A DNA stretch of 64,000 nucleotides from Actinomycetaceae bacterium (GTDB lineage: Bacteria > Actinomycetota > Actinomycetes > Actinomycetales > Actinomycetaceae), in NCBI GenBank assembly GCA_030532515.1, contig JAUNKY010000005.1, forward strand, positions 29,990-93,989. Direction: 5' to 3'. The notes below the pieces were generated by a model. It was not told the origin of the DNA, ran no database searches, and saw nothing but the letters and a program-made list of their open reading frames with translations. Of this stretch, positions 53,657-64,000 are shown one piece after another (within the stretch, counting starts at the first letter, position 1; every line of letters starts with the position of its first letter). Made by a program: the position numbers and the translations under genes.

Positions 53657-54766
53657 GTGAGCTCATTCGCCACCCAGTTACAAGCAGTAGCCCCCCTACT
53701 TGAAGAGTACGCCCAAGTAGAAGCTTCCTTGGCAGACCCGGAAGTACTTGCCGACCGCAGCCAACAACGCAAACTGGCTAAGCGTTTCTCAGAACTTTCC
53801 GTCATCAAAAAAGCCGCCGACACGCTGGCATCCGCCATTGAAGACGTAGACGCAGCCAAAGAAATGGCTTTAGAAGATGCCTCTTTCGCCGCAGAAATCC
53901 CCGCGCTTGAAGAAGCTCTGGAAGCTGCCCACGCGCGTTTGGTAAAGATCCTCATCCCGCGCGACCCCTCTGACGCGGACAATGTCATTTTGGAAATCAA
54001 AGCAGGCGAAGGTGGGGAAGAGTCCGCTCTCTTTGCTGCTGAACTGGCTCGCATGTACACCCGTTACGCGGAAACAAAGGGGTGGCGCGTGAAAGAACTT
54101 TCCTCCACCTACACCGGCTTGGGTGGGGTTAAAGAAGTTTCCCTTTCCATTGCTGCGAAAACGGAAGTTACCCCGGAAGAAGGCGTGTGGGCACATTTGA
54201 AATTCGAGGGCGGTGTGCACCGGGTGCAGCGCGTGCCCGTAACTGAATCCCAAGGACGTATCCACACTTCAGCCGTAGGCGTTTTGGTGACCCCGGAAGT
54301 AGAAGACGACACTGACGAACTGGTAATCGATCAAAACGACCTGCGTATCGACGTTTTCCGCTCTTCCGGTCCAGGTGGGCAGTCGGTTAACACCACTGAC
54401 TCAGCGGTACGTATCACCCACTTGCCAACTGGCGTAGTCGTGTCTATGCAGAATGAAAAGTCACAGCTGCAGAATAAGGAAGCCGCTCTGCGCGTGCTAC
54501 GCTCCCGCCTGATTCAGTTAGAACGTGAAAAGAAAGAAGCGGAAGCCTCGGCAATGCGCGCTTCGCAGGTACGCACCGTGGACCGTTCAGAACGCATCCG
54601 CACCTACAACTTCCCGGAAAACCGCATCGCTGACCACCGTACCGGCTACAAGGCATACAACCTGGCAGCAGTCCTAGAAGGTGAATTAGGTCCAGTGATT
54701 GAATCCGCAATTGTTCTGGACGAACAGCGTCGGATGGAAGCCGCTGGGCAAGGAAACCAAGCCTAA
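53657..54766 (+). CDS. prfA: Peptide chain release factor 1
   Basis: The start is taken as GTG 53657, after GAAGGA and matching the usual RF1 length (369 residues); an in-frame TTG at 53564 would add only repeat-encoded residues. The helical domain comes first. The catalytic GGQ loop in [18 protein letters not shown] acts in the ribosome peptidyl transferase centre, and [22 protein letters not shown] follows. RF1 reads UAA and UAG. The prmC gene, which methylates the GGQ glutamine, lies directly downstream. Confidence 0.96.
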   Translation: MSSFATQLQAVAPLLEEYAQVEASLADPEVLADRSQQRKLAKRFSELSVIKKAADTLASAIEDVDAAKEMALEDASFAAEIPALEEALEAAHARLVKILIPRDPSDADNVILEIKAGEGGEESALFAAELARMYTRYAETKGWRVKELSSTYTGLGGVKEVSLSIAAKTEVTPEEGVWAHLKFEGGVHRVQRVPVTESQGRIHTSAVGVLVTPEVEDDTDELVIDQNDLRIDVFRSSGPGGQSVNTTDSAVRITHLPTGVVVSMQNEKSQLQNKEAALRVLRSRLIQLEREKKEAEASAMRASQVRTVDRSERIRTYNFPENRIADHRTGYKAYNLAAVLEGELGPVIESAIVLDEQRRMEAAGQGNQA

Positions 54767-54779
54767 ACGCTCCACGTTC

Positions 54780-55634
54780 ATGGAACCAGTGCAGACTCAC
54801 CAGTATTTCACCGCCGCAGTGCAACGCTTACGTGCTGCGGGAGTTGAATCTGCAGAAAATGACGCTTCGCTAATTTTCGAATCCGTACTGGAAAAACCGC
54901 GCTACCTGTGGGAAAAAGAGCTATCGGCCAGGCAATTTAGCCAGTTAGAAGAGCATCTTAACCGCAGAACTGCCCGCGAACCTTTGGCCTACATCCTTGG
55001 AAAAATGTGGTTCTACGGTTTGGAACTAAAGGCTCGCCCCGGCGTCTTTTGCGTGCGCCCGGAAACTGAACTGCTAGTTGAAACTGCCCTCACCTGGGTG
55101 CACGACCAAAAGCTAACCGCCGGTACCTTGCTTGATCTTTGTACGGGCAGTGGCGCTATTGCTTTAGCGTTAGCAGCGCATCTACCAAAATGGCAGGTCA
55201 CGGCCTTGGAACTTTCACCCACCGCCCTCGAAACTGCGCAAGAAAATGCTGCCCAGCTGGAACTGGACGTGAACTTCCAAACCGGCGATGCCACCGTTTA
55301 TCAGCCAAACTGGGCGCAGGGCTTCCAACTGGTCGTCTCGAACCCCCCGTACGTGCCGGTACGTGAACTGCCTAAAGAAACCAGCTACGAACCTGCAGCG
55401 GCTTTTTGGGGTGGGGGAGAAGCCGGTATGGAAATTCCTGCGAAAATCATTGCCAACGCATACCGCTACTTAAAGCCAGGTGGCTTACTGGTGCTAGAAC
55501 ACGATGACCTCCAGGGTGCCGCCACGCGCCAAGTAGCGGCAGAAACCGGATTCGTGGCCGTACACACCCAGGTGGACCTCAACGGGATCGACCGCTTCCT
55601 AGTGGCACAAAAGCCGATTGCTAGTAAATCGTGA
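54780..55634 (+). CDS. prmC: Release factor glutamine N5-methyltransferase PrmC
   Basis: The start is taken as ATG 54780 (MEPVQTHQYF), 284 residues. In-frame translation from 54699 would lie inside prfA. No strong ribosome site is seen; coupling to prfA, 13 bases upstream, is likely. SAM-binding LLDLCTGSGAIALAL and the glutamine-recognising VSNPPYVP are present. It modifies RF1 and RF2. Confidence 0.93.
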   Translation: MEPVQTHQYFTAAVQRLRAAGVESAENDASLIFESVLEKPRYLWEKELSARQFSQLEEHLNRRTAREPLAYILGKMWFYGLELKARPGVFCVRPETELLVETALTWVHDQKLTAGTLLDLCTGSGAIALALAAHLPKWQVTALELSPTALETAQENAAQLELDVNFQTGDATVYQPNWAQGFQLVVSNPPYVPVRELPKETSYEPAAAFWGGGEAGMEIPAKIIANAYRYLKPGGLLVLEHDDLQGAATRQVAAETGFVAVHTQVDLNGIDRFLVAQKPIASKS

Positions 55635-55646
55635 GAGAATAAAACT

Positions 55647-56282
55647 ATGGAAATTATTGACTGTAAGGTGGCAGAAAAAGCACAGCTGCATGAAACCCAG
55701 CTAGCGGCAGTAGCCCAGGCAATTACTGCCAATCAGCCAATTGTTTTCCCCACTGACACGATTTATGGCATTGGGGGTAACCCCGCCTCAAGACAGGCTG
55801 TAGACGCCGTTTTAGCTGCTAAAGGGCGCGGTCGCCAGATGCCACCGCCGGTACTTTTAGCCAATCCACAGCAGGTCGAAGTCGTTGCCAAAAATGTACC
55901 AGCAGTAGCCTATCGCCTGATGGAAGCATTTTGGCCCGGACCTCTGACTCTGATTCTTCCGACCGGTGAAGGGGTCAAATACGACTTAGGAGACTTGCCA
56001 GATACTATCGCCGTGCGGATGCCCGACCATCCCGTTGCCCTGCAAATCTTGGAAAAAACCGGTCCGTTGGCGGTAACTTCAGCCAATCTTACTGGGGAGC
56101 CCCCGGCTACCGACTGCGCCCAAGCTGTGGCATACTTCGGTAACCAAGTGGCACTTTACTTTGACGGGGGAGCCACGGCAGGCAATATTCCGTCCACAAT
56201 TGTCTCATGCGTGGACGAGGTGAAAATTCTGCGCCTGGGCAAACTATCTGAAGCAGAAATCTTTGAGGTAGTGAACGCATGA
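55647..56282 (+). CDS. L-threonylcarbamoyladenylate synthase (Sua5/TsaC)
   Basis: A 211-residue YrdC-fold enzyme: IVFPTDTIYGIGGNPASRQAV at the start, KGRGRQMPPPVLLANPQQV as substrate loop, LIPTGEGVKYDLGD-like core and LAVTSANLTGEPPATD. It makes threonylcarbamoyl-AMP for the t6A modification of ANN-reading tRNAs. It overlaps the next gene by 4 bases (ATGA). Confidence 0.93.
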   Translation: MEIIDCKVAEKAQLHETQLAAVAQAITANQPIVFPTDTIYGIGGNPASRQAVDAVLAAKGRGRQMPPPVLLANPQQVEVVAKNVPAVAYRLMEAFWPGPLTLILPTGEGVKYDLGDLPDTIAVRMPDHPVALQILEKTGPLAVTSANLTGEPPATDCAQAVAYFGNQVALYFDGGATAGNIPSTIVSCVDEVKILRLGKLSEAEIFEVVNA

Positions 56283-57397
56283 GGCTTTACGTACTGGTAT
56301 TTGCTGTTGCAGCGCTAATTACCTTCTTACTGACCGCGATTGTGCGTCACGTGGCGCTTGAAAAAGGCGTTTGCGCACCAGTGCGTGAACGCGACGTCCA
56401 CACCACTCCCATTCCCCGATTGGGCGGAATAGCTATGGCCGCTGGGTTTGTCCTCACCGTCCTAATTGCTGCGAATATCCCATACTTTGCGCCAGTTTTT
56501 GAACGCGGACAAATCTGGGGAGTTGTCATCGGGGTAGTGCTGATTACCATTTTGGGAGCAGTCGATGACATCTACGAACTGGACTGGGTCGCGAAAATCG
56601 CCGGACAAATTCTGGTCGCCGTTGCCATGGCCTATTTTGGGGTGCAGCTAATTTCCTTCCCTATCTTTGGCATTACCATTGGTTCCTCAACCCTATCGAT
56701 GCTGGCTACCGTTTTCATCATTGTGGCGATTATGAACGCCGTTAACTTCGTAGACGGGTTAGACGGTTTAGCCGCCGGGGTGGTGGGCTTAGGAGCATTA
56801 GCCTTTTTCATCTACTCATACACCCTCACCGTTATTTCCGGAGCACTTACTTTTGCTACTACTGCTTCCTTAATCAGCGCGGCCCTGGTGGGCATTTGTA
56901 TCGGTTTCTTACCGTATAACTTCCATCCGGCCTCCATCTTCATGGGTGACGCTGGCTCGATGACTTTGGGGGTAGTCGTGGCTAGTGCCGGCATTATTGT
57001 TACCGGGCAAATCGACCCGTCTGTGCTGGGGGCGTCCCAACAGCTTTACACTGCCGTAGTGCCCATTATTCTTCCCATTTTGGTGGTAGTACTGCCAGTT
57101 ACGGACATGATTGCCGCGATTATTAGGCGCGTGTGGAAAGGTGCCTCACCATTTGCGGCGGATAAACAGCATATACATCACCAGCTTTTGAGACTGGGAC
57201 ACTCACATACTGCGGTAGTGCTAATAATGTACTTATGGACGGTTTTGGCTACCGCGCCAGTTGTGGCAATTTTACTGGTGCCGGGCCGTTACGTGCTGGT
57301 TGGCACTGTTATCACCTGGGTTATCGGGATAATCTTAACCCGCCGCGCCCCCAGCTGGATTAACCGAATTTCTAAAAAAGGAAAGGTACAGGTATGA
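56279..57397 (+). CDS. Undecaprenyl/decaprenyl-phosphate GlcNAc-1-phosphate transferase (WecA/MraY family)
   Basis: A 372-residue integral membrane protein with about eleven helices. Cytoplasmic loops contain DVHTTPIPRLGGIAM, GAVDDIYELDWVAKI, NFVDGLDGLAAGVVG, FMGDAGSMTLG and HIHHQLLRLGHSHTA, the magnesium and nucleotide-binding sites of the family. It starts wall or teichoic-type polymer synthesis on polyprenyl phosphate (Rv1302-like place before atp genes). Overlaps both neighbours by 4 bases. Confidence 0.93.
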   Translation: MRLYVLVFAVAALITFLLTAIVRHVALEKGVCAPVRERDVHTTPIPRLGGIAMAAGFVLTVLIAANIPYFAPVFERGQIWGVVIGVVLITILGAVDDIYELDWVAKIAGQILVAVAMAYFGVQLISFPIFGITIGSSTLSMLATVFIIVAIMNAVNFVDGLDGLAAGVVGLGALAFFIYSYTLTVISGALTFATTASLISAALVGICIGFLPYNFHPASIFMGDAGSMTLGVVVASAGIIVTGQIDPSVLGASQQLYTAVVPIILPILVVVLPVTDMIAAIIRRVWKGASPFAADKQHIHHQLLRLGHSHTAVVLIMYLWTVLATAPVVAILLVPGRYVLVGTVITWVIGIILTRRAPSWINRISKKGKVQV

Positions 57398-57834
57398 GCA
57401 CTCCTGAACTAACGAAGGCTGTTGTCCGCGTGAAGAAACTATTGCCGCTGGCAGCCCTAGCCGTTGGAGCAGCAGGCATCCTGGTTACGTTAATCCTCCA
57501 AAAATCCCTGCTCACCGCGGCGCTTGCGGGGGGCATTGGCTTGGTACTGGCTTTAATCAGTGGTTGGACACTGACGATAGTCGCACGTAATTCGCAGCTA
57601 CAGATGGCTGCTTTAGGGCTGGATTACTTGGTTAAAGTAGCTATCTTGATCGGTAGCTTGCTGATTGCACGCAATGTAGAGAGCTTAGACCAACGGGTAA
57701 TGGGCCTGATTTTGGTGGTTTCTATCTTGGTGCAAGCTACCTTACAAGTACGGATTTTGCTGGCAGTAAAAGGGCCCGTTGTTGAGCCTCAACAAGCTGT
57801 TCACGATGTGAATAGGGAATCTGACTCTCAATAA
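57394..57834 (+). CDS. AtpI-like membrane protein
   Basis: A 146-residue protein with four hydrophobic helices (about 15-35, 40-60, 72-93, 100-122) and short loops. Its place before atpB and its topology match the actinobacterial ATP synthase protein I/Rv1303 type, which may help assemble the c-ring or handle magnesium. Sequence conservation in this group is low. It overlaps the wecA-like gene by 4 bases. Confidence 0.7.
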   Translation: MSTPELTKAVVRVKKLLPLAALAVGAAGILVTLILQKSLLTAALAGGIGLVLALISGWTLTIVARNSQLQMAALGLDYLVKVAILIGSLLIARNVESLDQRVMGLILVVSILVQATLQVRILLAVKGPVVEPQQAVHDVNRESDSQ

Positions 57835-57978
57835 CTTTTCTGATAATATGATTTAGTTACCGTTTTCAGTAAAAGAAGCTGAAATTAGGCATCTGCCAAA
57901 ATGGTAACTGTTACTATGTAGTAGCTAAAGATATTCCTAACCAGGGGGTGTATTCTGTTCTCCGCAACAGTCTCAACG
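57835..57978 (+). promoter_or_regulatory. Upstream region of the atp operon
   Basis: Within this 144-bp gap AGTTACC (about 57855) and GGTAACT (about 57903) are exact complements, and TTTCAG/CTGAAA lies between. A -10-like TGATAATAT occurs at 57840-57848. A strong AGGGGG at 57943-57948 lies 30 bases before the first usual start codon of atpB. Confidence 0.4.
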
Positions 57979-58770
57979 GTGTTAACTAAAGCAGTTGGTC
58001 TTGGCACTCTGCCGATGATTCCCAGCTTGGACGACTTTTTCCCCGCACCTTTCGCCTTTGAGGGCACCATCTTTGAAATGAACCGCCTGGTGCTGGTGCG
58101 TTTAATCGCAGTGGCCCTGCTAGTAGTCATTTTTGCAATCGGGGCAACCCGTGCAAAGCTGATCCCTTCCAAGGGACAGATGCTACTAGAAACCATGATT
58201 CTCTTCGTGCGTGACAAAATCGCCATCGAAACGCTGGGAGAAAAAGAAGGCCGTCGCTTCGCACCGATTCTTACCGTTATCTTCCTCGGCGTATTCTTCA
58301 TGAATATTACCGGCGTAATCCCGGGCCTGAACATTGCGGCTTCCTCTGTAGTGGCAGTACCCCTTACTTTCGCCATCATCAGCTACGTAATCTTCATCGG
58401 CGCCGGTATTCAACGTCACGGGGTATTCGGATACTTCCGTTCCCAGCTTTTCCCCTCCGGAGTTCCAACCTGGTTGTACGTGTTGCTGACTCCTATCGAA
58501 TTGCTATCCACCTTCATTATTCGCCCCGCCACTTTGACCGTCCGTTTGTTGGCCAACATGCTGGCTGGACACCTAATGCTGGCACTGTGCTTCTTCGGAA
58601 CTCACTACCTGTTCTTTGAAGCAGCCGTCGGACTGAAGGCAGCCGGGTTTGTTACCCTCGCCGGTGGTATCATCTTCACCCTCTTTGAAATCTTCGTGGC
58701 TGGCTTGCAAGCATATATCTTCGCAATCTTGACCTCGGTTTACATCAAGCTTTCTATCGAATCCCACTGA
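57979..58770 (+). CDS. atpB: ATP synthase F0 subunit a
   Basis: At least 263 residues from GTG 57979. DDFFPAPFAFEGTIFEMNR opens the family sequence. The helix with LLSTFIIRPATLTVRLLANMLAGH contains the essential Arg of the proton half-channels. The C-terminus has EIFVAGLQAYIFAILTSVYIKLS. GTG 57979 lacks a ribosome site, while an AGGGGG at 57943-57948 fits an in-frame CTG at 57955 or ATT at 57952, so the true N-terminus may be 8-9 residues longer. Confidence 0.93.
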   Translation: MLTKAVGLGTLPMIPSLDDFFPAPFAFEGTIFEMNRLVLVRLIAVALLVVIFAIGATRAKLIPSKGQMLLETMILFVRDKIAIETLGEKEGRRFAPILTVIFLGVFFMNITGVIPGLNIAASSVVAVPLTFAIISYVIFIGAGIQRHGVFGYFRSQLFPSGVPTWLYVLLTPIELLSTFIIRPATLTVRLLANMLAGHLMLALCFFGTHYLFFEAAVGLKAAGFVTLAGGIIFTLFEIFVAGLQAYIFAILTSVYIKLSIESH

Positions 58771-58773
58771 TAG

Positions 58774-59055
<282 letters not shown>

Positions 59056-59056
59056 T

Positions 59057-59608
59057 ATGTACTTTCCTCTAGCAGCAGACCACGCAGGTTCGGCAGGACC
59101 TTCTCTGCTCATCCCCCCGTTGTACGACATCTTCTGGCAGGTCGTAGCACTGGTTGTTATCGCCGGTGTGCTCTACAAGTACGCGCTGCCAAAGTTCAAC
59201 GCGATTCTTGACGAACGCGAACGACGGATTGCAGAAGGTTTAGAAGCTGCTGACCGTGCGAAAGAAGCCGAAGCTCTTGCTAAGCGCCAGGCAGAAGAAG
59301 CTCTGCAGGCAGCTCACGCAGAAGCCGGTAAGATTCGTTCCAACGCCACTGAAGACGGCAAAAAGATTCTGGCTAAGGCTCGCCGTGAAGCTGAAGCTGA
59401 TGCTGCCCGCATCATCGAAGGGGCGCAGCGTCAGATTATGGCTGAACGTCAGGCAGCTGAAATCTCTTTGAAGTCTGAAATTGGCCTACTGGCCACGGAA
59501 CTAGCAGAAAAGATCGTCGGAGAACACCTCAAGGACACCGAGCTCACCGCTCGCGTTGTTGACCGTTTCTTAGATGATCTGGACTCTGCCACAGTACAGG
59601 AGTCATGA
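59057..59608 (+). CDS. atpF: ATP synthase F0 subunit b
   Basis: A 183-residue stator subunit. One N-terminal helix (about 25-45, FWQVVALVVIAGVLYKYALPKF) is followed by a long charged coiled coil (LDERERRIAEGLEAADRAKE). It starts 1 base after the atpE stop and ends in an ATGA overlap with atpH. Confidence 0.95.
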   Translation: MYFPLAADHAGSAGPSLLIPPLYDIFWQVVALVVIAGVLYKYALPKFNAILDERERRIAEGLEAADRAKEAEALAKRQAEEALQAAHAEAGKIRSNATEDGKKILAKARREAEADAARIIEGAQRQIMAERQAAEISLKSEIGLLATELAEKIVGEHLKDTELTARVVDRFLDDLDSATVQES

Positions 59609-60423
59609 TGCGAGCAGCGAGTGAGAAATCCTTAAAGGCTGCTACGGCAGTTCTAAATCGACTAATGTCGGAAACTGATGCAGATACGATGACCGTGGCT
59701 GAAAACCTGTTCGGACTATCTGACCTGACCCAGGATTCAGCCGCTGTGAGAAATGCGCTGACCGACCCAGGACGAAGCAGCGAAGATAAACGAACTCTCA
59801 CTCGTAATCTGCTTGACAACAATGTCACGCCACAGACTGTCTCAATCGTTGAAGAACTAGCCAGTGGCAACTGGTCTCATCCAAAAGACCTCACTGAAGC
59901 ATTAGAGACCCTGGGGACCGAAGCAGTATTCATCGCCGCTGAAAAAGAAGACAAGTTGGCTGAAGTAGAAGAGCAACTCTTCCGCGTAAACACCTTCTTG
60001 GCTGAACAGCGCGAACTGCGCATCGGATTATCCGACCTGGGCGTAGGTGGTCCACACGAACGAGCTCACTTCGCAGCTCGGTTCTTCGCAGACCACCTGA
60101 ACCGGTTCACCTCTCGACTAGTGCGCCGCGCAGTCCGTCTGTCAATTCACGGACGCCTACTGTCTCGGCTACGCTACCTGAGCGAACTGGCTTCAGTACG
60201 TCGCAACCAGGTTCCGGCGGTAGTTACTGTTGCCCAGCCTCTGACTGAACCACAACGTCAGCGACTGGTAGCCAACCTTGAAAAGCGCCAAGGAAAACGG
60301 GTTCTACTACACGAAGTAGTTGAGCCAGACGTCCTCGGCGGAATTCATATCCTCGTCGGTAACCAAGCGATTAACGCTACAGTAAGTTCCAACTTGGAGC
60401 AGGCAAAGCGTGCGCTTGCCTAA
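59605..60423 (+). CDS. atpH: ATP synthase F1 subunit delta
   Basis: A 272-residue subunit, longer than the E. coli form as usual in actinobacteria. VTVAQPLTEPQRQRLVANLEKRQGKRVLLHEVVEPDVLGGIHILVGNQ is the typical C-terminal part. A helical N-terminal part binds the alpha subunit. A second ATG lies one codon in (59608). Confidence 0.95.
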   Translation: MMRAASEKSLKAATAVLNRLMSETDADTMTVAENLFGLSDLTQDSAAVRNALTDPGRSSEDKRTLTRNLLDNNVTPQTVSIVEELASGNWSHPKDLTEALETLGTEAVFIAAEKEDKLAEVEEQLFRVNTFLAEQRELRIGLSDLGVGGPHERAHFAARFFADHLNRFTSRLVRRAVRLSIHGRLLSRLRYLSELASVRRNQVPAVVTVAQPLTEPQRQRLVANLEKRQGKRVLLHEVVEPDVLGGIHILVGNQAINATVSSNLEQAKRALA

Positions 60424-60468
60424 GACAACGTATCCATACAGCATTAAGAAACGGTAAGGAAAAGCTCA

Positions 60469-62097
60469 ATGGCTGAACTTTCTATCCGGCCCGAAGAAAT
60501 CCGGGCAGCGCTGGACAGCTTCGTCGAATCGTACAAGCCGTCCGACACTGCAGCGGAAGAAATTGGTCGTGTCACTCAGGCAGCCGACGGTATTGCACAC
60601 GTCGAAGGTCTGCCAGGTGTAATGGCAAACGAACTTCTTCGCTTCGAAGACGGCACTCTGGGTCTGGCATCAAACCTTGATATTCGCGACATCGGCGTAA
60701 TCATTCTGGGCGACTTCACCAACATTGAAGAAGGCCAAGAAGTACGTCGCACCGGCGAAGTTCTCTCTGTACCAGTTGGCGACGGCTACCTGGGCCGCGT
60801 AGTTGACCCACTGGGCAACCCCATCGACGGCCTGGGTGAAATCCAGGACCTGGACGGGGTTCGTGCCCTGGAACTGCAGGCACCTGGCGTTATGGCACGT
60901 AAGTCCGTGCACGAACCACTGCAGACCGGTCTGAAGGCCATCGACTCCATGATTCCAATCGGTCGCGGTCAGCGTCAGCTGATTATTGGTGACCGTCAGA
61001 CGGGTAAGACCCAGATCGCTCTGGACGCCATCATGAACCAGCGCGAAAACTGGCTCTCTGGCGACCCTAAGAAGCAGGTCCGTTGTATCTACGTAGCAAT
61101 CGGTCAAAAGGGCTCCACTATCGCTGGTGTTAAGGGCGCGCTGGAAGCCGCTGGCGCTATGGAATACACCACCATCGTGGCATCCCCAGCTTCTGACCCA
61201 GCCGGCTACAAGTTCCTGGCACCATACACCGGTTCTGCCATTGGTCAGCACTGGATGTACGCCGGTAAGCATGTTCTGATTGTTTTCGACGACCTGTCCA
61301 AGCAGGCAGAAGCTTACCGTGCAGTGTCCCTGTTGCTGCGCCGCCCACCAGGTCGCGAAGCATATCCAGGCGACGTCTTCTACTTGCACTCCCGTTTGCT
61401 CGAACGTTGTGCAAAGCTTTCTGATGAACTGGGCGGCGGTTCCATGACCGGTCTGCCAATCATCGAAACTAAGGCAAACGACGTTTCCGCATACATTCCA
61501 ACGAACGTTATTTCGATTACCGACGGTCAGATCTTCCTCCAGTCCGACCTCTTCAACGCAAACCAGCGTCCTGCAGTTGACGTAGGTATCTCCGTGTCCC
61601 GCGTGGGTGGCGCCGCACAGGTAAAGGCAATGAAGAAGGTCTCTGGTACCTTGAAGATCACCCTGGCGCAGTACCGCGCTATGGCAGCCTTCGCAATGTT
61701 CGCATCTGACTTGGATGAAGCTACTAAGAAGCAGCTAACCCGTGGTGAACGCCTGATGGCTCTGCTGAAGCAGTCCCAGGCAAACCCTTACTCGGTTGCA
61801 GAACAGGTAGTTTCCATCTGGGCCGGCACCAACGGTTACTTGGATGAAATCCCAGTTTCCGACGTAGCCCGTTTTGAACGTGGCCTGTTGGATTACCTGG
61901 CTTCCAACACCGACGTACTGGCTACTTTGGAAGCGACCGGTAACCTGGAAAAGGAAACCGAAGAAGCTATGCGCGAAGGCGTGACTAACTACCTGAACTC
62001 CTTCCTCAAAGCTGAAGGATACGGTAAGTCCGACGAATCTCGTGAAGTAGAAGCTGACGTTACTAAAGAACAGATCGTTCGCGGTAAGAAGGCCTGA
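60469..62097 (+). CDS. atpA: ATP synthase F1 subunit alpha
   Basis: A 542-residue subunit. P-loop [15 protein letters not shown] (about 172-186), SIGRGQRQ-type Gly-Arg segment upstream, and the C-terminal helical domain. AGGAAAAG precedes the start at 60469. Regulatory, non-catalytic nucleotide sites form with beta. Confidence 0.97.
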   Translation: MAELSIRPEEIRAALDSFVESYKPSDTAAEEIGRVTQAADGIAHVEGLPGVMANELLRFEDGTLGLASNLDIRDIGVIILGDFTNIEEGQEVRRTGEVLSVPVGDGYLGRVVDPLGNPIDGLGEIQDLDGVRALELQAPGVMARKSVHEPLQTGLKAIDSMIPIGRGQRQLIIGDRQTGKTQIALDAIMNQRENWLSGDPKKQVRCIYVAIGQKGSTIAGVKGALEAAGAMEYTTIVASPASDPAGYKFLAPYTGSAIGQHWMYAGKHVLIVFDDLSKQAEAYRAVSLLLRRPPGREAYPGDVFYLHSRLLERCAKLSDELGGGSMTGLPIIETKANDVSAYIPTNVISITDGQIFLQSDLFNANQRPAVDVGISVSRVGGAAQVKAMKKVSGTLKITLAQYRAMAAFAMFASDLDEATKKQLTRGERLMALLKQSQANPYSVAEQVVSIWAGTNGYLDEIPVSDVARFERGLLDYLASNTDVLATLEATGNLEKETEEAMREGVTNYLNSFLKAEGYGKSDESREVEADVTKEQIVRGKKA

Positions 62098-62099
62098 TA

Positions 62100-63005
62100 A
62101 TGGGCGGTAAACAGCGAATCTACAAACAGCGGATCCGCTCCACGCAAACCCTGAAAAAAGTTTTCCGTGCGATGGAGCTGATTGCAGCTTCACGTATTGG
62201 CAAAGCTCGTGATAAAGCTACCTCAGGAGCGCCCTACGAACGGGCCCTCACCCAAGCAGTAGCTGCAGTGTCACTCCACGGGGATCTTAAGCACCCCCTG
62301 ACCAGTGAACGCACTGACACGAACCGGGTAGCAGTTCTGACCGTTACCTCCGACCGTGGTATGGCCGGCGCATACTCATCTACCATCTTGCGTGAAACTG
62401 AACGTTTGATGAACCGTTTGACCGACGAAGGTAAAGAACCAGTGTTGTTAACCTCCGGTCGTCGCGGGGCAGCTCACTTCCGTTTCCGTAACCGCGACAT
62501 TTATCGCGCCTGGGAAGGTGAATCTGACGCACCAACCGAAGACACCATCATTGAAATCGCAGCTAGCCTGCTGGATCTGTTCTTAGAAACTGACCCACGC
62601 AAGGCAGTCAGTGAAGTCTACATCGTCTTCACACGATTCAAGAATATGGTTTCTCAGGTACCCGAAGTGCGCCAAATGCTGCCACTAACCGTGGTTGATA
62701 GTGTAGACGCGGACGAAGAAACTGCAGAGCAGGAAACCTTCCCCATGTACGAGTTCGAACCAAACGAATCTGCCGTACTGGACGCACTGTTGCCACTGTA
62801 CGTGGAAAGCCGTATTCGTAACGCGCTGCTACAGGCAGCTGCTTCGGAATTGGCTTCCCGCCAGCAGGCAATGCACACCGCAACCGAGAATGCGGAAGAC
62901 TTGATTACTAACTACACCCGCTTGGCGAACTCGGCCCGCCAGGCAGAGATCACGCAGGAAATCAGCGAGATCGTTTCTGGTGCCGACGCTTTGGCAAATG
63001 GCTGA
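62100..63005 (+). CDS. atpG: ATP synthase F1 subunit gamma
   Basis: A 301-residue rotor shaft subunit. N-terminal helix RIYKQRIRSTQTLKKVFRAMELIAASRI and C-terminal helix with NALLQAAASELASRQQAMHTATENAEDLI form the coiled coil. It starts 2 bases after the atpA stop. Confidence 0.96.
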   Translation: MGGKQRIYKQRIRSTQTLKKVFRAMELIAASRIGKARDKATSGAPYERALTQAVAAVSLHGDLKHPLTSERTDTNRVAVLTVTSDRGMAGAYSSTILRETERLMNRLTDEGKEPVLLTSGRRGAAHFRFRNRDIYRAWEGESDAPTEDTIIEIAASLLDLFLETDPRKAVSEVYIVFTRFKNMVSQVPEVRQMLPLTVVDSVDADEETAEQETFPMYEFEPNESAVLDALLPLYVESRIRNALLQAAASELASRQQAMHTATENAEDLITNYTRLANSARQAEITQEISEIVSGADALANG

Positions 63006-63023
63006 GGCAGGGAACAAGGATAG

Positions 63024-64000
<977 letters not shown>

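Noticed and set aside
57948..57989. 13-codon leader peptide before atpB
   Set aside because: Its GTG directly abuts the G-run, leaving no spacing for that run to serve as its ribosome site; it is mentioned only as an alternative explanation.
60670..61389. Minus-strand ORF of 239 codons
   Set aside because: It is antisense to atpA, one of the most conserved genes known, and arises from codon bias.

Overview
The window is chromosomal DNA of a high-GC Gram-positive (Actinomycetota) that itself has only moderate GC content. Marker genes are a WhiB2/WhmD-type WhiB protein, the mtrA-mtrB-lpqB operon, a sigR-rsrA pair, the 24-residue ribosomal protein bL37, fused E1-E2 oxoglutarate decarboxylase Kgd, and DUF3499, DUF5719 and Rv3235-like proteins. 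Gene order matches mycobacterial blocks known from general knowledge (Rv3235-Rv3260 for about 3-19 kb, Rv1292-Rv1310 for 47-64 kb). Moderate GC, many TTA/TTG codons and the gene set suggest the Actinomycetaceae (Varibaculum or a relative); the genus is inference.

Layout. 0-3.1 kb: a glycosyltransferase cut by the left edge, a YfcC transporter and a TIGR03089-like protein. 3.2-9.4 kb: whiB2, a large GT2 membrane protein, a DUF5719 protein, a zincin-like protein, DUF3499. 9.5-18.6 kb: mtrAB-lpqB, comF, a structured leader and hpf, then secA and an Rv3235-like gene on the minus strand. 18.6-31.4 kb: LysM protein, HTH regulator, a CpaB/CpaE-like pair, sbcCD, rsgA-aroA, DoxX, sigR-rsrA, bL37. 31.4-31.6 kb: an unusual 52-bp periodic array. 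31.6-44.5 kb: an unknown gene, an SGNH-like protein, kgd, a large surface protein behind a Fur/Zur-like operator, two CNNM/CorC proteins, an M23 peptidase, ugpQ and tRNA-Arg(CCG). 44.5-64 kb: femX-like gene, AI-2E exporter, rpiB, argS, two degenerate amino-acid-biosynthesis-derived ORFs, rho, rpmE, prfA, prmC, tsaC, wecA-like gene, then atpI-B-E-F-H-A-G-D, with atpD cut by the right edge.

Functionally this is mostly conserved housekeeping: envelope growth and division control (whiB2, mtrAB-lpqB, secA, wecA-like, femX-like, M23), thiol-stress control (sigR-rsrA), translation (hpf, bL37, rpmE, prfA, prmC, argS), repair (sbcCD) and energy (kgd, ATP synthase). No phage, insertion sequence, CRISPR array or defence island was seen.

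The most interesting items are: (i) a highly structured leader between comF and hpf that fits a raiA-motif RNA; (ii) two intact ORFs between argS and rho, at the places of lysA and thrB, that align with those enzymes but have lost their catalytic residues, while hom and thrC are absent; (iii) a three-copy array of a 31-bp near-palindrome with an exact 52-bp period; (iv) a rho leader with mutually exclusive pairings, one covering the ribosome binding site; and (v) a metalloregulator-like operator lying on the promoter of a cell-surface protein.
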